A stretch of 64,000 bases of DNA from Roseiarcus sp963758335. GTDB lineage: Bacteria > Pseudomonadota > Alphaproteobacteria > Rhizobiales > Beijerinckiaceae. The stretch lies in NCBI GenBank assembly GCA_963758335.1, contig CAVWVF010000002.1, positions 2,604,001-2,668,000 of the forward strand, read 5' to 3'. Position 1 is the first letter of the stretch; the number at the start of each line of letters is the position of its first letter. The notes under the pieces are model-generated. The model had not been told where the DNA came from. It ran no database searches and saw only the letters and a list, made by a program, of their open reading frames with translations. Below are positions 1 through 10,001 of this stretch, in pieces. The translations under genes were made by a program, and so were the position numbers.

Positions 1-201
1 ATGAACATCCGCTGCAGCGGTCTGGAACGCTGCTGAGAGCACTTTAATCCCATCGGCAGATCGATGCGGAAGCCTCAAGGCAATTCTAGTCACAATATCG
101 AACTTGATCGTGAAGCAGGGCGGCCCCGTAAATACTGAAAACGGATCGTCTAACTGGGCGGTTACTTGCCCCCCGAAGTTCAACGTCAGATCGAATTTGA
201 C
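1..201 (-). other. open frame running off the left edge
   Basis: On the minus strand the frame stays open from the TAG at 202-204 to the window edge, in the same frame as the gene upstream. It reads as plausible protein (VKFDLTLNFGG near the start) with no convincing start codon. It is either the continuation of the upstream gene after a nonsense mutation or part of a separate gene that ends outside the window. No family was recognised. Confidence 0.3.
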
Positions 202-1240
202 CTAGTTTCCGTGAGTCACGTATTTGAGTAGGAGAACGTCCCCTCCATCGTCGCGGACGAACACAGGACCGGCGGAACCCGGGTTTTCCACCTGTGAAGC
301 GAGCTGAGCGAAAAAGTCACCGGAGCTGTCTTCGGGATTCTCTGCATGACTCACACTAAGAGAGTAGCCAAAAACGCCGTCTGTGTCGGCGAGTGGAACG
401 TGGGTGAGCGCTTGGTGCACTTGCTCGTGAACTGACCAATAGAGCGTATCGAAATTTGAACCTGTGACCTGAGCGAGGTAGCCAATATCGAGAAGGCGCT
501 TAAACACGTGGTGCATGAAGTTGCGGCAATACTCGACCTGCGAGATGGCGTACAGGCGTGACAGATTGAGCTGGGCGCGCTCCTTCTTCGAGACTTTGGT
601 CCGAGGATCAGCGTCCAGTAGTCGAGCCGCCGACGGATGATATCCGGGCTCAGCCGGTCGGCCGCCGCCTGCAGCGCAGCCGGATCGGCAACGGCAAGGA
701 AGGCGTTGTCGTGCTTGCGGAAGCCGATCCCCGCCCGCCTCAGCTCCTGCTCGATGAAGCTGTGGCCGTTGAGGTAATAGGCGGTCTGGAAGGGAAAGAA
801 CGACGCTACCAGCAGGACCATCGGCCCTAGCACCTCGTCGCGGATGTAGAAGTAGTAGTGCGTGAAGCGGCTGCGCTGATGCGCGAGGATGCGGTAATGC
901 GGATCCTTGCTCGGATATTTCGGCAGGCTGACGCGGTAGGTCGGCCCTTGCTCCATGCTTTTGAAGATGAAGTAGACACCGTACGCGTCGCGCCGCGCCA
1001 TCCGATGTAGCCACGGCAGCACGTGGTCCTCCTTGCGCACCCCCTTCTCGGCCCACTCGATCGGGATCGAATGATTGCGCGCATAGGCTTCCACCCAGCG
1101 CTGATAGTCGTTCGTCCGCTGGCTCAGCACCTCCTTGCTGACCTCGGCGACGCCAACGATGTCGCGGAAGAAGTGCACCACCAGCTCAGGTCGCGACAGC
1201 GCCGTCAGATAGCCGTGAATGACAATCCGATCGAAGCAGT
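202..1240 (-). pseudogene. frameshifted, chimeric conserved hypothetical gene
   Basis: The 5' part (about 1240-600) encodes a conserved hypothetical protein type that I know from environmental Proteobacteria but not by function; visible segments include DRIVIHGYLTALSRP, FFRDIVGVAEVSKEV and RFTHYYFYIRDE. A one-base shift near 600 moves the frame to SKKERAQLNLSRLYAISQ, and after VEYCRNF the sequence no longer resembles that family, so the 3' third comes from something else. No start codon precedes the first conserved residues, so the 5' end is also missing. I read it as a decayed fusion at a mobile-element junction; sequencing error could explain the frameshift but not the change of family. Confidence 0.6.
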
Positions 1241-1626
1241 GATCGCCATCTCGTCACCCGCCAGGTTTACAAACAAAGGCGCTCCGCCGCGTTGGCCGAG
1301 TGGAGCGCCCTCGCGGCCTAATCGCCGCTTGGGTCTGCGCTTGCTGCGCCCAACGCAGACGACCTGCCGTTGCTCTGACAAAGCCTTTCGAATCATTGAC
1401 AATGAGCTGAAATTTGCCTCGCGAGCGTTTTTGCGTGGTTGATTCGCTCAAACATTCCCGATAAGAGCCTTAAATCGTTGAGGTTTGGTTCGTGAGGTTT
1501 GGCCGCGCCAGAGTTCATTTTGTTTGTATGCGATGACATGCTATCTGATTGCCCTCAGATTTGGGAGGTATAATGTGTGGCGTCGGCGTAAGCCTCCCAA
1601 CCCGACGTGAAACTCCTGGAGGCAGT
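1241..1626. other. no gene seen
   Basis: Short overlapping frames on both strands show no recognisable domain, start context or codon bias. The last 150 bases become more AT-rich and probably hold the promoter of the small membrane-protein gene that follows; no clear -35/-10 pair could be fixed. Confidence 0.4.
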
Positions 1627-1863
1627 ATGACGGCCTACAACTTCATAACGGTGATCGCGGCTCTCGCTCTTTGTGTTCTCGGCTTTTTAATTGTGGCAAA
1701 TATAGTAATAATTTTTGCTCGATTGGGTCATAATAGAGCTTTTTGCCAATCAGATCGTAAGGCAGATAGCACCGTTTGCACCTTGTCGTCGCCGGAGAAT
1801 ACGGCGCAAAAAAGCCCGGCCCTGGAGGCCGTTCTGCTTGCCACGATCAAAAGCGGAGCTTGA
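1627..1863 (+). CDS. small single-pass membrane protein, unknown function
   Basis: The 78-residue product has an N-terminal hydrophobic stretch (about residues 6-30, with IAALALCVLGFLIVANIVII) and then a short polar tail containing two cysteines. This predicts a single inner-membrane segment with a small soluble tail. The ATG is chosen because CTGGAGG lies 5-11 bases upstream; an earlier in-frame ATG lacks a site like this. The gene is convergent with the secreted-protein gene to its right, and their 3' ends overlap by 17 bases. No family was recognised. Confidence 0.55.
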   Translation: MTAYNFITVIAALALCVLGFLIVANIVIIFARLGHNRAFCQSDRKADSTVCTLSSPENTAQKSPALEAVLLATIKSGA

Positions 1864-2173
1864 GTCCGCCCGTGAAGGGCGCGTCCGGGGCGTCGCGGCC
1901 TGCGGTGAAGGACAGGCCGCCTTGAGCTTGGACGGGCGTGTTCGTCGTAATCGCTGGAAACTGGGGAATCGTCATTTTGCGCACGCCGACGGGCGGCGCG
2001 TAGGGGTCTGAGAAGCTAATGCCGTCGAGGTTCGCGCTCTTCGAGGCGGGGGCCTCGACCGTCGCCGTTTTCGCCGCGTGCGGCCGAGCGGGCTTCACAG
2101 ACAGACTTTCGGCCTCCGCCGTCCCGGCGGCCGCGCAAACAACTCCAACCATAGTCAAGCATAGGCGTTTCAT
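1847..2173 (-). CDS. secreted small hypothetical protein
   Basis: The 108-residue product starts with a clear Sec signal peptide (MKRLCLTMVGVVCAAAGTAEA; likely cleavage after AEA), so the mature chain of about 87 residues should be periplasmic or outer-membrane associated. The mature part is rich in Pro, Ala and Thr, with the segment DPYAPPVGVRKMTIPQFP, and ends TGGLKLRF. The aromatic, alternating C-terminus would suit outer-membrane contact, but it is short. No cysteine follows the signal, so it is not a lipoprotein. Function unknown; the gene stands alone and is convergent with its left neighbour. Confidence 0.6.
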   Translation of the reverse strand: MKRLCLTMVGVVCAAAGTAEAESLSVKPARPHAAKTATVEAPASKSANLDGISFSDPYAPPVGVRKMTIPQFPAITTNTPVQAQGGLSFTAGRDAPDAPFTGGLKLRF

Positions 2174-2405
2174 GTGCAGCGCCCTGATCTGCGCTCGCCA
2201 AGCCCGTTAACCGAACCTTAACCAGACGCGTCCCATCGCGCAACCCCAATCGTCCATCCATCAGTCCGATCGAGCGTAGTTCCTTCGCGAGCTTCGATCT
2301 CCAAGCTCCATGATCGTCATAGGTCTCGTACACGACACCGTCGAAATCGGACGGAATTCACCTCGAACAGGCGCTAATAGTCGGGCGGGTCCAGAAGCCT
2401 TGAGA

Positions 2406-2579
2406 TTACGACGGGCGCTTCAATCTCCGGCCTGGCCTGCCCTTGATGCGCCACTCGCCGTTTTCGTCGCGCCGAAGCGCGGTCGACGCGCTGCCGAACG
2501 CCTCGGCGATCTGAGCGGGCGTCATCTTGGCGCCGCCCGCTGCGGCGGCCGAGCAAAGGTCTTCGACCTGCGCGACTAA
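2406..2579 (-). pseudogene. fragment of a small hypothetical protein
   Basis: The minus strand encodes LVAQVEDLCSAAAAGG followed by KMTPAQIAEAFGSAS and a basic tail KGRPGRRLKRPS before TAA. The middle resembles a short helix-turn-helix-like segment. The frame continues upstream for about 20 codons without a start codon, so the 5' end seems lost. It lies between the tRNA-Gly and other backbone genes, where debris of an integrated element is expected. Confidence 0.35.
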
Positions 2580-2717
2580 CCGAAGACCGGCTGCGTCCGC
2601 TCGCGCTCGAACCTCACCAATTTGATCTAGTCGCGGACCAGAACACCTCCCGATTGGGAGTGGGTGACGCCCGTCAAGAGGCAGGAATGAGCTGCGCGCT
2701 CCACGCTTGAAGTAAAA

Positions 2718-2738
2718 GTGGGACCAATTGTGGGACCA
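2718..2738 (+). repeat. tandem GTGGGACCA pair beside tRNA-Gly
   Basis: The 9-mer GTGGGACCA occurs twice, 12 bases apart, about 50 bp beyond the 3' end of tRNA-Gly. Paired short repeats at this place are typical of arm-type sites of tRNA-targeting tyrosine integrases; no integrase gene remains here. Inference: remnant of an old integration at tRNA-Gly. Confidence 0.4.
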
Positions 2739-2789
2739 AAAGTGACGAAATCCATATCCATCTGATATTGCTTGATTATTCTAATCAAT

Positions 2790-2863
2790 TGGAGCGGGTG
2801 AAGGGAATCGAACCCTCGTATTCAGCTTGGAAGGCTGCTGCTCTACCATTGAGCTACACCCGC
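2790..2863 (-). tRNA. tRNA-Gly(TCC)
   Basis: Read on the minus strand this is a full cloverleaf: acceptor GCGGGTG paired with CACCCGC, D arm TAGCTCAATGGTAGAGCA, anticodon loop CTTCCAA (anticodon TCC, reading GGA), T arm with GGTTCGATTCC, discriminator T and an encoded CCA. The 3' side faces the tandem 9-mer repeats and fragmentary ORFs, which suggests past use as an integration site. Confidence 0.95.
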
Positions 2864-3201
2864 GCCGGAGCCTGGGATGACGCATGGCCATCGGAGCCGG
2901 GCTCGACCCGTTCATGGCAATCCCGGCCGGCGAAGTCAATGCGGGGCCCTGATCGCATAGCACGTCAAATGTTCGCGTCTTCTGCTGCTGCGGCGCCCGT
3001 GGGGTGGCGGCGCGGCAGCGTCGTCCACAAATGGACAAGGGCGGACGCGCCGGGCGAATTTAGACGACCGGAGGGACATAGACCCGCTTGCCATTTCCGT
3101 CGAAGCGGGCGAGGCGGCCCGGCCCGCGCCTTGACGGAGTGGCGGCGATAGCGGATTCATCCCGGTCCCGATCATCTTCTCCCGCCACGACTGTGAATAC
3201 G

Positions 3202-4098
3202 ATGAGAAAACCGATCCGCAAGGCCGTGCTTCCCGTCGCGGGCCTCGGCACGCGCTTCCTGCCGGCGACCAAGGCAATCCCCAAGGAGATGCTGACCGTC
3301 GTCGACCGACCGATCCTGCAGTACGTCGTGGACGAGGCGCGTGAGGCGGGGATCGAGCATTTCATTTTTGTCACCGGCCGCAACAAGGGCGTCATCGAGG
3401 ACCATTTCGATTCGTCCTACGAGCTCGAGGACACGCTGAAGCGGCGCGGCAAGGGAGCCGAATACGCGGCCCTGATGGCCGATCTGCCGCCTGCCGGGGC
3501 GACGAGCTTCACCCGCCAGCAGACGCCGCTCGGGCTCGGCCACGCGGTCTGGTGCGCCCGTGAGATCGTCGGCGACGAGCCCTTCGCCGTGTTGCTCCCC
3601 GACATGGTGACGAGGGAAGGCGTGCGCGGCGGGCGCTGTCTCGCGCAGTGCGTCGAGGCCTACGACCGGTTTGGCGGCAACGTCCTCGCCGTCGAGGAAG
3701 TGTCGCCCGAGGAGACCCATCAGTACGGAGTCGTCGCGATCGGCGCCGACGACGGGCACACGTTCGAGATCACCGGCATGGTGGAGAAGCCGAAGCCGGG
3801 AACGGCGCCGTCCAACCTCATCCTCTCGGGGCGTTACGTCCTGCAGCCGGAAATCTTCCAGATCCTCGAACTGGTCGAGAAGGGCGCAGGCGGCGAGGTT
3901 CAGCTGACCGACGGCATGATCCAGCTCGCCCGCACTCAGCAGTTCCACGGCGTTCGCTTCGACGGCAGCACCTACGATTGCGGCTCGCGGCTCGGCTTCC
4001 TCACCGCCAACCTCGCCTTCGCCCTCGGCCGGCACGACCTTGCGCCAGGCCTGAGGGAGGAATTGCGCAAGCTGGGCTTCGCGCCCGTGCAGACGTGA
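3202..4098 (+). CDS. galU: UTP-glucose-1-phosphate uridylyltransferase
   Basis: GalU makes UDP-glucose from UTP and glucose-1-phosphate in the cytoplasm, feeding exopolysaccharide, LPS core and glycolipid synthesis. The 298-residue product is normal length. The N-terminal nucleotide-binding loop reads AVLPVAGLGTRFLPATKAIP, followed by KEMLTVVDRPILQYVV; TPLGLGHAVWCAREIVG, LLPDMV and the C-terminal VRFDGSTYDCG are also family hallmarks. The ATG directly before RKPIRKAV is chosen because it matches the family's N-terminus; upstream in-frame starts would add a low-complexity extension. It is followed after about 85 bp by kdsD on the same strand, so both may be co-transcribed for envelope sugar supply. 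Confidence 0.95.
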   Translation: MRKPIRKAVLPVAGLGTRFLPATKAIPKEMLTVVDRPILQYVVDEAREAGIEHFIFVTGRNKGVIEDHFDSSYELEDTLKRRGKGAEYAALMADLPPAGATSFTRQQTPLGLGHAVWCAREIVGDEPFAVLLPDMVTREGVRGGRCLAQCVEAYDRFGGNVLAVEEVSPEETHQYGVVAIGADDGHTFEITGMVEKPKPGTAPSNLILSGRYVLQPEIFQILELVEKGAGGEVQLTDGMIQLARTQQFHGVRFDGSTYDCGSRLGFLTANLAFALGRHDLAPGLREELRKLGFAPVQT

Positions 4099-4182
4099 CA
4101 GTCCCGGCTTGGCCGCCGACCGGCATTTCGCCCGGAGGCGAGCGAAGTTTTTGCGGCGGCCCCTCTGGTGCTAGACAGCGTC

Positions 4183-5169
4183 ATGATTCACGAACAAGCG
4201 AGCGCCGTCCTTTCGGCCATCCGGACCATCGAGAATGAGCGACGCGGACTCGAGGCGCTCGAGGCGGCGATCCGCATTGCGGGCGAGGGCGGACTGGGCG
4301 CCGCCTTTTCCCAGGCGGTCGAGACGATCGCGGCGGCGAGCGGCCGGGTCATCGTCACCGGTATGGGCAAGTCCGGACATATCGGCCGCAAGATCGCGGC
4401 GACGCTCGCCTCGACCGGGCAGCCGGCCTCTTTCGTCCATCCGGCGGAAGCGAGCCACGGCGACCTCGGCATGGTGCAGAACGGCGATGTCGTGCTCGGG
4501 ATCTCCTGGTCGGGCGAGACCGTCGAACTCGCAGCGATCGTCACCTTCGCCAAGCGCTACGTCATCCCGCTGATCGCGATGACCGCGAATGCCGATAGCG
4601 CGCTCGGCCGCGAGGCCGACGTCTGTCTCGCGATGCCGAGCGCCGACGAAGCGTGCCCCAACGGGCTTGCGCCGACGACCTCGACCACCATGCAGCTCGT
4701 GCTCGGCGATGCGCTCGCAATCGCGTTGCTCGAGGGCCGGGGATTCACCGCGCGCGACTTTCGCGCCCTCCATCCGGGCGGCAAGCTCGGCGCCAAGCTG
4801 CAGCACGTGCGGGACGTGATGCACACCGGCGAGCGCATCCCGCGTATCGCGGCGAACGCGCGCATGGCCGAGGCGATCGTCGAGATGTCTTCCAAGGGTT
4901 TTGGCTGCGTGGCGGCGTTCGAGGGCGAGCGGCTGGTCGGGATCGTCACCGACGGCGACCTCCGCCGACATCTCGAAGCGGATTTCTCGCTGGACACGCC
5001 GGTCGCCGAGGTGATGACCCGCAAGCCGCGCACGATCGCCCCCGACGCGCTCGTCGCCGAGGCGCTGGAGAGCATCAGCCGCAAGATCTCCGCGCTTCTG
5101 GTGGTCGAGCGCGGGGCGGTGGTCGGGATCTTGCATTTCCACGATCTCATGCGCATCGGCGCGGTGTAG
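4183..5169 (+). CDS. kdsD: KpsF/GutQ-type arabinose-5-phosphate isomerase
   Basis: This enzyme interconverts ribulose-5-phosphate and arabinose-5-phosphate, the first step toward Kdo for LPS. The 328-residue product has an N-terminal SIS domain (VIVTGMGKSGHIGRKIAATL, then FVHPAEASHGDLGM and ISWSGETVEL), a catalytic-region histidine in ALHPGGKLG, and two C-terminal CBS motifs (VTDGDLRRHLE region and GILHFHDLMR). Order and length match KdsD/KpsF. The ATG of MIHEQAS is preferred over a GTG five codons upstream; neither has a strong ribosome site. The downstream 220 bp before the IS1634-like remnant hold no gene. Confidence 0.93.
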   Translation: MIHEQASAVLSAIRTIENERRGLEALEAAIRIAGEGGLGAAFSQAVETIAAASGRVIVTGMGKSGHIGRKIAATLASTGQPASFVHPAEASHGDLGMVQNGDVVLGISWSGETVELAAIVTFAKRYVIPLIAMTANADSALGREADVCLAMPSADEACPNGLAPTTSTTMQLVLGDALAIALLEGRGFTARDFRALHPGGKLGAKLQHVRDVMHTGERIPRIAANARMAEAIVEMSSKGFGCVAAFEGERLVGIVTDGDLRRHLEADFSLDTPVAEVMTRKPRTIAPDALVAEALESISRKISALLVVERGAVVGILHFHDLMRIGAV

Positions 5170-5389
5170 ATCAGAGTAGAACGATCGGGTTGCACACGGC
5201 CGACCGGGCGGGACGGCGGAGAACAAACAGCGATCCCAAGGTCGCGCCCGTCATGGCGAGCCATTGCCCGTCGACAGACGGGCGTTGTTTGCTGATCTTC
5301 GACAGTTCGGAGAGTGAAGGTATTGATTGCAGACGAGGAATCACGCTGGATTGTCGCGTTGGCACTACATTACGAGCTTTGGCGGTGGA

Positions 5390-6988
5390 TCAGGCGCCGG
5401 CGCTTTGGCGCAGGGTGGCCGGCAAGGCGACGCCGACGGCCTTCAAGGCGAGGCTTGCAGCGGGGCGCGGAGCGGAGCGGAGGAGGAAGCGCTTGCCGTC
5501 CTGCTCGACTTCGGTCTCCGTCAACGAGTTGAGATCGGCGAGGACGGCGGGCCACGAAGCTCGCGTCGACACGCGGCCGCGGCAAGCCGATCCTCCAGCT
5601 CCTTTTTCAGGACGAGCGCGAGGAAACTGCACGCGACGTGACCGCGGATCGTCTCGTCGAGTTTGTGAAAGATCGGGCGCGTCTCGAACAGGCTCTTGGA
5701 GGTGCGGAACGCGCGCTCCACCATCCAGAGCTGCTTGTAGACGAGCATCGCCTCCAGCGGCGAGAGGCTGGCGTTGGTCCGCAACACGAACACGCCGTCG
5801 AATTTGGCGTCCTCTTCCACCTTGGCGCGGTCGATGGCGAAGCCTCCGCCCGCGGGGTTGGCGAGAAACCGGCGATAGCCCTTGTTGCCGACTAGGCTCT
5901 TGTCGCCCTTCTTCAGTTGCCGCTCCAGCGCGGCCACGATTGTCGCGCGGGCGGCGGCGTCCTTCTTCCTCTCGTCGACATTGCGGCAGACGATGTAGCG
6001 CCGTCCGGCCAGCGTCACCGCTTTCGCCTCGTAATCGACCTCGTTCCTCCGCTTGGCCAGAGTGAAGGGAACGAACGGCGCCGGATCGTCGAGGACGAGC
6101 TCGCGCACGAGCCTGTCCGTGCGCTCGCGCACGCCCAGGACGTAGAGCAGCCTGCGCGCTTCGAGTTCGGCGATCGTCTCGGCGCTGATCATGCCGCGGT
6201 CGGCGACGACGCAGACGCGAGCAATGCGGAAACGACGCTGCAACCGGTCGATCACGGGAATGAGGCTTCCGACGTCGGCGGTGTTTCCCGGCCACATCCC
6301 CGGGTCGAAGCCCGGGGACCGGCCGGCCGTCGCCATCGACGAGCACGGCGAGGATCATCTGGTTCAAGTCCGGCCGATGGTCGCGACGCCCGAGCCTCTG
6401 GCCGCCCGCGCCCTCGAAATAGACGCTTGTCGTATCCATGAACACGACGTCGAGCGTCGTCAGCAGGTCGCGCCGGTGCGCGAACAGGTCCTCCTCCAGG
6501 ACATCCTTGACGCAGCACGGGGCGAATGGCGTCGCGCCATCCTGTTCGTTCCCAGGCAGTTCCTCGCCGAGCCAGGCCATGGCGCGATAGAGGTGGTGGA
6601 GGTCGAGACCCTCGACGCCCTCGATAATCCTCCCGCCAACGGTCGGCGGCGCGATCCGAACCGCCGCAGAACAAGCGGTGCAGCACGGTCAGGAACGCCG
6701 CGCGCTCCAGAGAGAAGTCGTGCTTGCGCGCGCTCGCAAGGCGCTCGATCGTCGGCCGGCAGCCGGTCTCTTCCCACAACCGCTCGAACGCCAGCGCCGG
6801 CCCGATCCGTCGCGTCGAGATCGCCGTCGCCTCGCCGCGATCGAGCGCGTCGAGCACGAGCGCTTGGCGAGCGAAGCGCGCCCCGGAGCGGAGCAACCGG
6901 TCCAACTGCCCGCTCTCTTGCAGATCCTCGACCCTTCCGAGCGTGGCGATCACCTGCTGGCGAACCGCCGCGCCTTCGCGCCGGCTAG
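5390..6988 (-). pseudogene. IS1634-like (IS4 superfamily) transposase, frameshifted
   Basis: Three minus-strand frames together rebuild one DDE transposase: RQQVIATLGRVEDLQESGQL and QALVLDALDRGEATAIS at the N-side, then VVFMDTTSVYFEGAGGQ (first catalytic Asp), then ARVCVVADRGMISAETI (second Asp), VDYEAKAVTLAGRRYIV, MVERAFRTSKS (catalytic Glu) and a C-terminus ending LPATLRQSAGA. At least two indels break the frame and the N-terminus is cut where it meets the 3' end of the IS66 transposase. No terminal repeats could be identified. Confidence 0.8.
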
Positions 6989-7233
6989 CGTGTACATGAT
7001 GGCGGCTCGGCGGCCGCCTTCGTCGGAGCCGGCGAAGAGATAGTTCTTGCGCCCCAGGGCCAGCGGGCGGATGGCGCGTTCGGCGGCGTTGTTGGTCATT
7101 TCGAGCCGGCCGTCGTCGACGAAGCGGGTGAGAGCGGCCCAGCGCGAGGTGGCATAGCGAATGGCTCCGGCGAGCGAGCTCTTGCCGCTGATCGTGGCGA
7201 GCGTCGCATCGAGGAAGGCCTTCAGGTCGGCTA

Positions 7234-8357
7234 AGCAAACTCCGTCAGCTTGACCAACGAATCTCAGGTGTGATTCGGTCTTCGCGTTGATTCGCGGAGG
7301 CGGGCATGGCGGGCAAATCTCGGGTGACGGCGGGTGAGGAGCAGCGCAACGCGCTGCTGACATTGGCCCATTCACGTGACCGCGGCGAGGCTGATCGGGC
7401 GCGGGCGATATTGCTGACGTTGTCGGGATGGACCAGCCCGCGCATTGCGGAAGCCTTCGGCGTGCGCGAAGACACGGTGCGTCTGTGGCGCAGCGAGTTC
7501 GCGCACGGCGGTGTCGAGGCGTTGGAGGCGACCGTGGCGCCCGGCCCGCCACCGGTAGAGAGCGAAGCCGCGCTGCGTGTCGTCGCGCCCCTGCTCGAAG
7601 CTCCCGTCGCCGACCGGCCCAACTGGACGATCCCGCGCCTCATGGCCGAGATCGAGGCGCGTGAGGGCGTCAAGATCGGCAAGTCGCAGTTGTCCAAGGC
7701 GTTGCGAAAAAAACTTCCGTTGGCGGCGGCCCCGACACACGCTGAAAGGCCGCCAGATTGCCGAGGAGATCGAACGCGCGGGACTGCGCCTTCAACTGCG
7801 CAAGGCTCAGGCCGAAGCCGGCGACATCATTCTCCTCTACGGCGACGAGAGCGAGGCCCTGACGCACCCTTATCTGGCGCAGGCGTGGGCCTTGCGCGGT
7901 GCGGACCTGCGGGTGCCGGCGCCGGGACAGGCCAAGAAAGTGGCGATGATGGCTCGCTCGATCATGTCACGCGCCAGTTGATTGTGCATACGAGCCCGAC
8001 CAAGCGCAGCAGCAACTTCATCGCTCACCTCGAGCAGCTCGACCTCCTGTACGGTCCCCAACCGGGACGGGCAATCAAACCGGTCGTGCTGGTCGAGGAC
8101 AACGGGCCGATCCATGTCAGCAAGCTCACTCTCGAGGCCCTCGAGGCGCGCAAACACTGGCTCACCGTCGAGTGCTGCCGAAATACGCACCCGAACTCAA
8201 CGATATCGAGGTTGTCTGGCACGATCTCAAGGCGCATCATCTGGCCCATCAGTCCTTTGCTGACGGCGACGCCCTCGACCGCGCAATCCACACAGCTGTG
8301 GCCGCGCTGAACCAGGAGCGAACCGTCAATCCGTTGGTCATTCAAAGAATCTCTGCT
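7234..8357 (+). mobile_element. IS630-family element with TA duplication
   Basis: The element sits inside tnpC between TA dinucleotides at 7232-7233 and 8358-8359, the target duplication expected of IS630/Tc1-type elements. Its ends are imperfect inverted repeats sharing AGCA at the tips and TGACCAACG about 15 bases further in. Excising it with one TA restores the tnpC frame, so both borders are fixed to the base. Confidence 0.88.
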
Positions 8358-8360
8358 TAG
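7306..8360 (+). pseudogene. IS630 transposase with three indels
   Basis: The N-terminal helix-turn-helix half (GWTSPRIAEAFGVREDTVRLW) is intact for about 137 codons. At an A7 run (about 7708-7714) the frame moves to GRQIAEEIERAGLRLQL and LLYGDESEALTHPYLAQAW (catalytic Asp-Glu region), then by a missing G near 7960 to DHVTRQLIVHTSPTKRS and VVLVEDNGPIHVSK (second Asp), then by another missing G near 8175 to LPKYAPELNDIEVVW (catalytic Glu). The A-run may be a slippage site, as described for some IS630 members; the two missing G bases look like decay or read errors. Confidence 0.85.
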
Positions 8361-9645
8361 GATCGGCGCGGAGCGGTGCTGACGGGCTTCCCGCCGCTCG
8401 GCCGGACTGCGCCCGCGAATGTCGGCCTCGACGGCGAACAGTCGGGCGATTCTTTCCAGCGCCTCGCGCGCGGCGGGCGAGCCCGTCTCGACAAAGACGT
8501 CGTAGATTTTGCGCCGCGCATGGGCCCAACAGGCGACTTCGGTCAGGCGGGGAACGCCGGTCTTCGCATCGGGTCCGTAGAGATCGGCGAAGCCCGCATA
8601 GCCGTCGGCGTGCAGGAAGCCGCCACAGCCGGCGAGCAGCGCCCGCGCGTGCTCGGCCTTGCGGTCCGGCGAGTAGCGATAGAAGGCGGCGGGGGGCGCC
8701 GTCGCGCCGAACGGGCGCTCGTCGCGCACCACCGTCCACAACCGGTCGGTCTTGGTCTTGCCCTTGCCGGGATCGAGCACCGGGACCGGCGTGTCGTCGG
8801 CGTGCAGGGCGAGACCCGCTCGATCCTCTCGCTCAAGGGTTCGAGCAGTCCGGCGAGACGGCCGATCCAGCCCGCCATGACGGAACGGTCGATCTCAACG
8901 CCGCTGCGGGCGTAGATGTCGGCCTGACGATGCAGCGGCAGATGATCGCAGAACTTCGACACGACGACATGGGCGAGCAGCGCCGGACCCGGACGCCCCC
9001 TCTCGATCGGCAGCGTCGGCATCGGCGCCTGGACGACGGTCTCGCACGCCCGGCAGCTCATCTTCGGCCGCACGTGCACGACGCGCTTGAAGTGGGAGGG
9101 AACGTATTCGAGCACCTCGCGCTCGTCCACGCCGATCCGGCCGAACTTGTCGCCGCCGCAAGCCGGGCACACGCACGGCGCGTCGTGGACGATCGTCTCC
9201 GCCGGCAAATGATCGGGCAGCGGAGCACGGTTCGAAGGCTTGCGCTTCTTCTTCGACGAGGCGCCGGTCTCGGTCGCCTCGGCCGCGTCCGACTCCGCGA
9301 CGCCGGCGCGCGCGAGCGTCTCGGCGACGCCCGCTTCGATATCGTCGATCAGCAGCTCGAGCTGCTCGACTTGCGCATCGAGCTTCTCCGACTTGCGGCC
9401 GAAGCGGGCGCGACGAAGAACGGCGAGCTGGGCGCGCAGCTTCTCGATCATCAGCGCCTTGGCGTGAACCTCGGCCCTGAGCCAGGCGACGTCGCGTCGC
9501 AGATCGTCCGCCAAGCGGCGCAGATTGTCGGGATCGCGAGGCGAATCAGGCGTCGACGGCGACATGACGACGCCTACCACAATCGCGCCTCCGGCGCAGC
9601 CGCAATCTCTCGGAGTCGCCTGATTTTTATGGCGAGAAGCGGTGC

Positions 9646-9999
9646 TCAAGCGATCCGCGGGCGCTCCGTCCGCGGCAGCGCGACCGTGCGGCGCCAGTCG
9701 ATGCCTTCCAGCAACAGAGCCAGTTGCGCCGCCGTCAATTGCACAGCGCCTTCGACGATCGGCGGCCAGACGAACTTGCCCTTCTCCAGCCGCTTGGCGA
9801 ACAGGCGCAGGCCGGAGCCGTCCCAGGTCAAAATCTTCACGTAGTCGCCGCGCTTGCCGCGGAAGACGAAGGCCGTTCCCGAGAACGGATCGGCGGCGAG
9901 AACCTGCGCCGCCTCCGCCGACAGCCCGTCGAAGCCGCGCCGCAGGTCGACGGGTTGGCAGGCGAGATAGACTTTGATCCCGGGGGCGAGGCGCAACAT
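9646..9999 (-). CDS. tnpB: IS66 accessory protein TnpB
   Basis: The 117-residue product matches the IS66 Orf2 family over its whole length: VYLACQPVDLRRGFDGLSAE near the start, AFVFRGKRGDYVKILTWDGS in the centre and a C-terminus with LLLEGIDWRR. It lies 80 bases upstream of tnpC and directly after tnpA, the usual IS66 order. Its biochemical role is not firmly known; it is needed with TnpC for transposition in studied IS66 members. The frame is intact although its neighbours are broken, so it cannot act alone. Confidence 0.9.
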   Translation of the reverse strand: MLRLAPGIKVYLACQPVDLRRGFDGLSAEAAQVLAADPFSGTAFVFRGKRGDYVKILTWDGSGLRLFAKRLEKGKFVWPPIVEGAVQLTAAQLALLLEGIDWRRTVALPRTERPRIA

Positions 10000-10001
10000 C
10001 A

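Larger units (their letters stand above)
6989..9565 (-). pseudogene. tnpC: IS66 transposase TnpC, split by IS630 and truncated
   Basis: The N-terminal part shows the IS66 pattern: coiled coil, then a zinc-ribbon-like CVCPACGGDKFG, RVVHVRPKMSCRACE and LPLHRQADIYARSGVEI. A one-base shift near 8800 changes frame to LDPGKGKTKTDRLWTVV, HADGYAGFADLYG and CWAHARRKIYDVF. IS630 then interrupts the gene; beyond it the frame resumes with ADLKAFLDATLATISG, NNAAERAIRPLALGRKNYLF and AAIMYTL, and ends abruptly at the IS1634-like remnant. Removing the IS630 element and one TA rejoins SAPIL with ADLKAF exactly. TnpB and TnpA lie upstream on the same strand. Confidence 0.88.

Noticed and set aside
2016..2333. 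105-codon minus-strand frame (YETYDDHGAWRSKLAKELRS...)
   Set aside because: The first half looks protein-like, but the frame overlaps the signal-peptide gene by about 158 bases in another frame and the second half is only its shadow. Without a homolog I do not call it.
2781..3038. 85-codon minus-strand frame across tRNA-Gly
   Set aside because: It reads through the tRNA gene; long frames across tRNAs are a common artefact.
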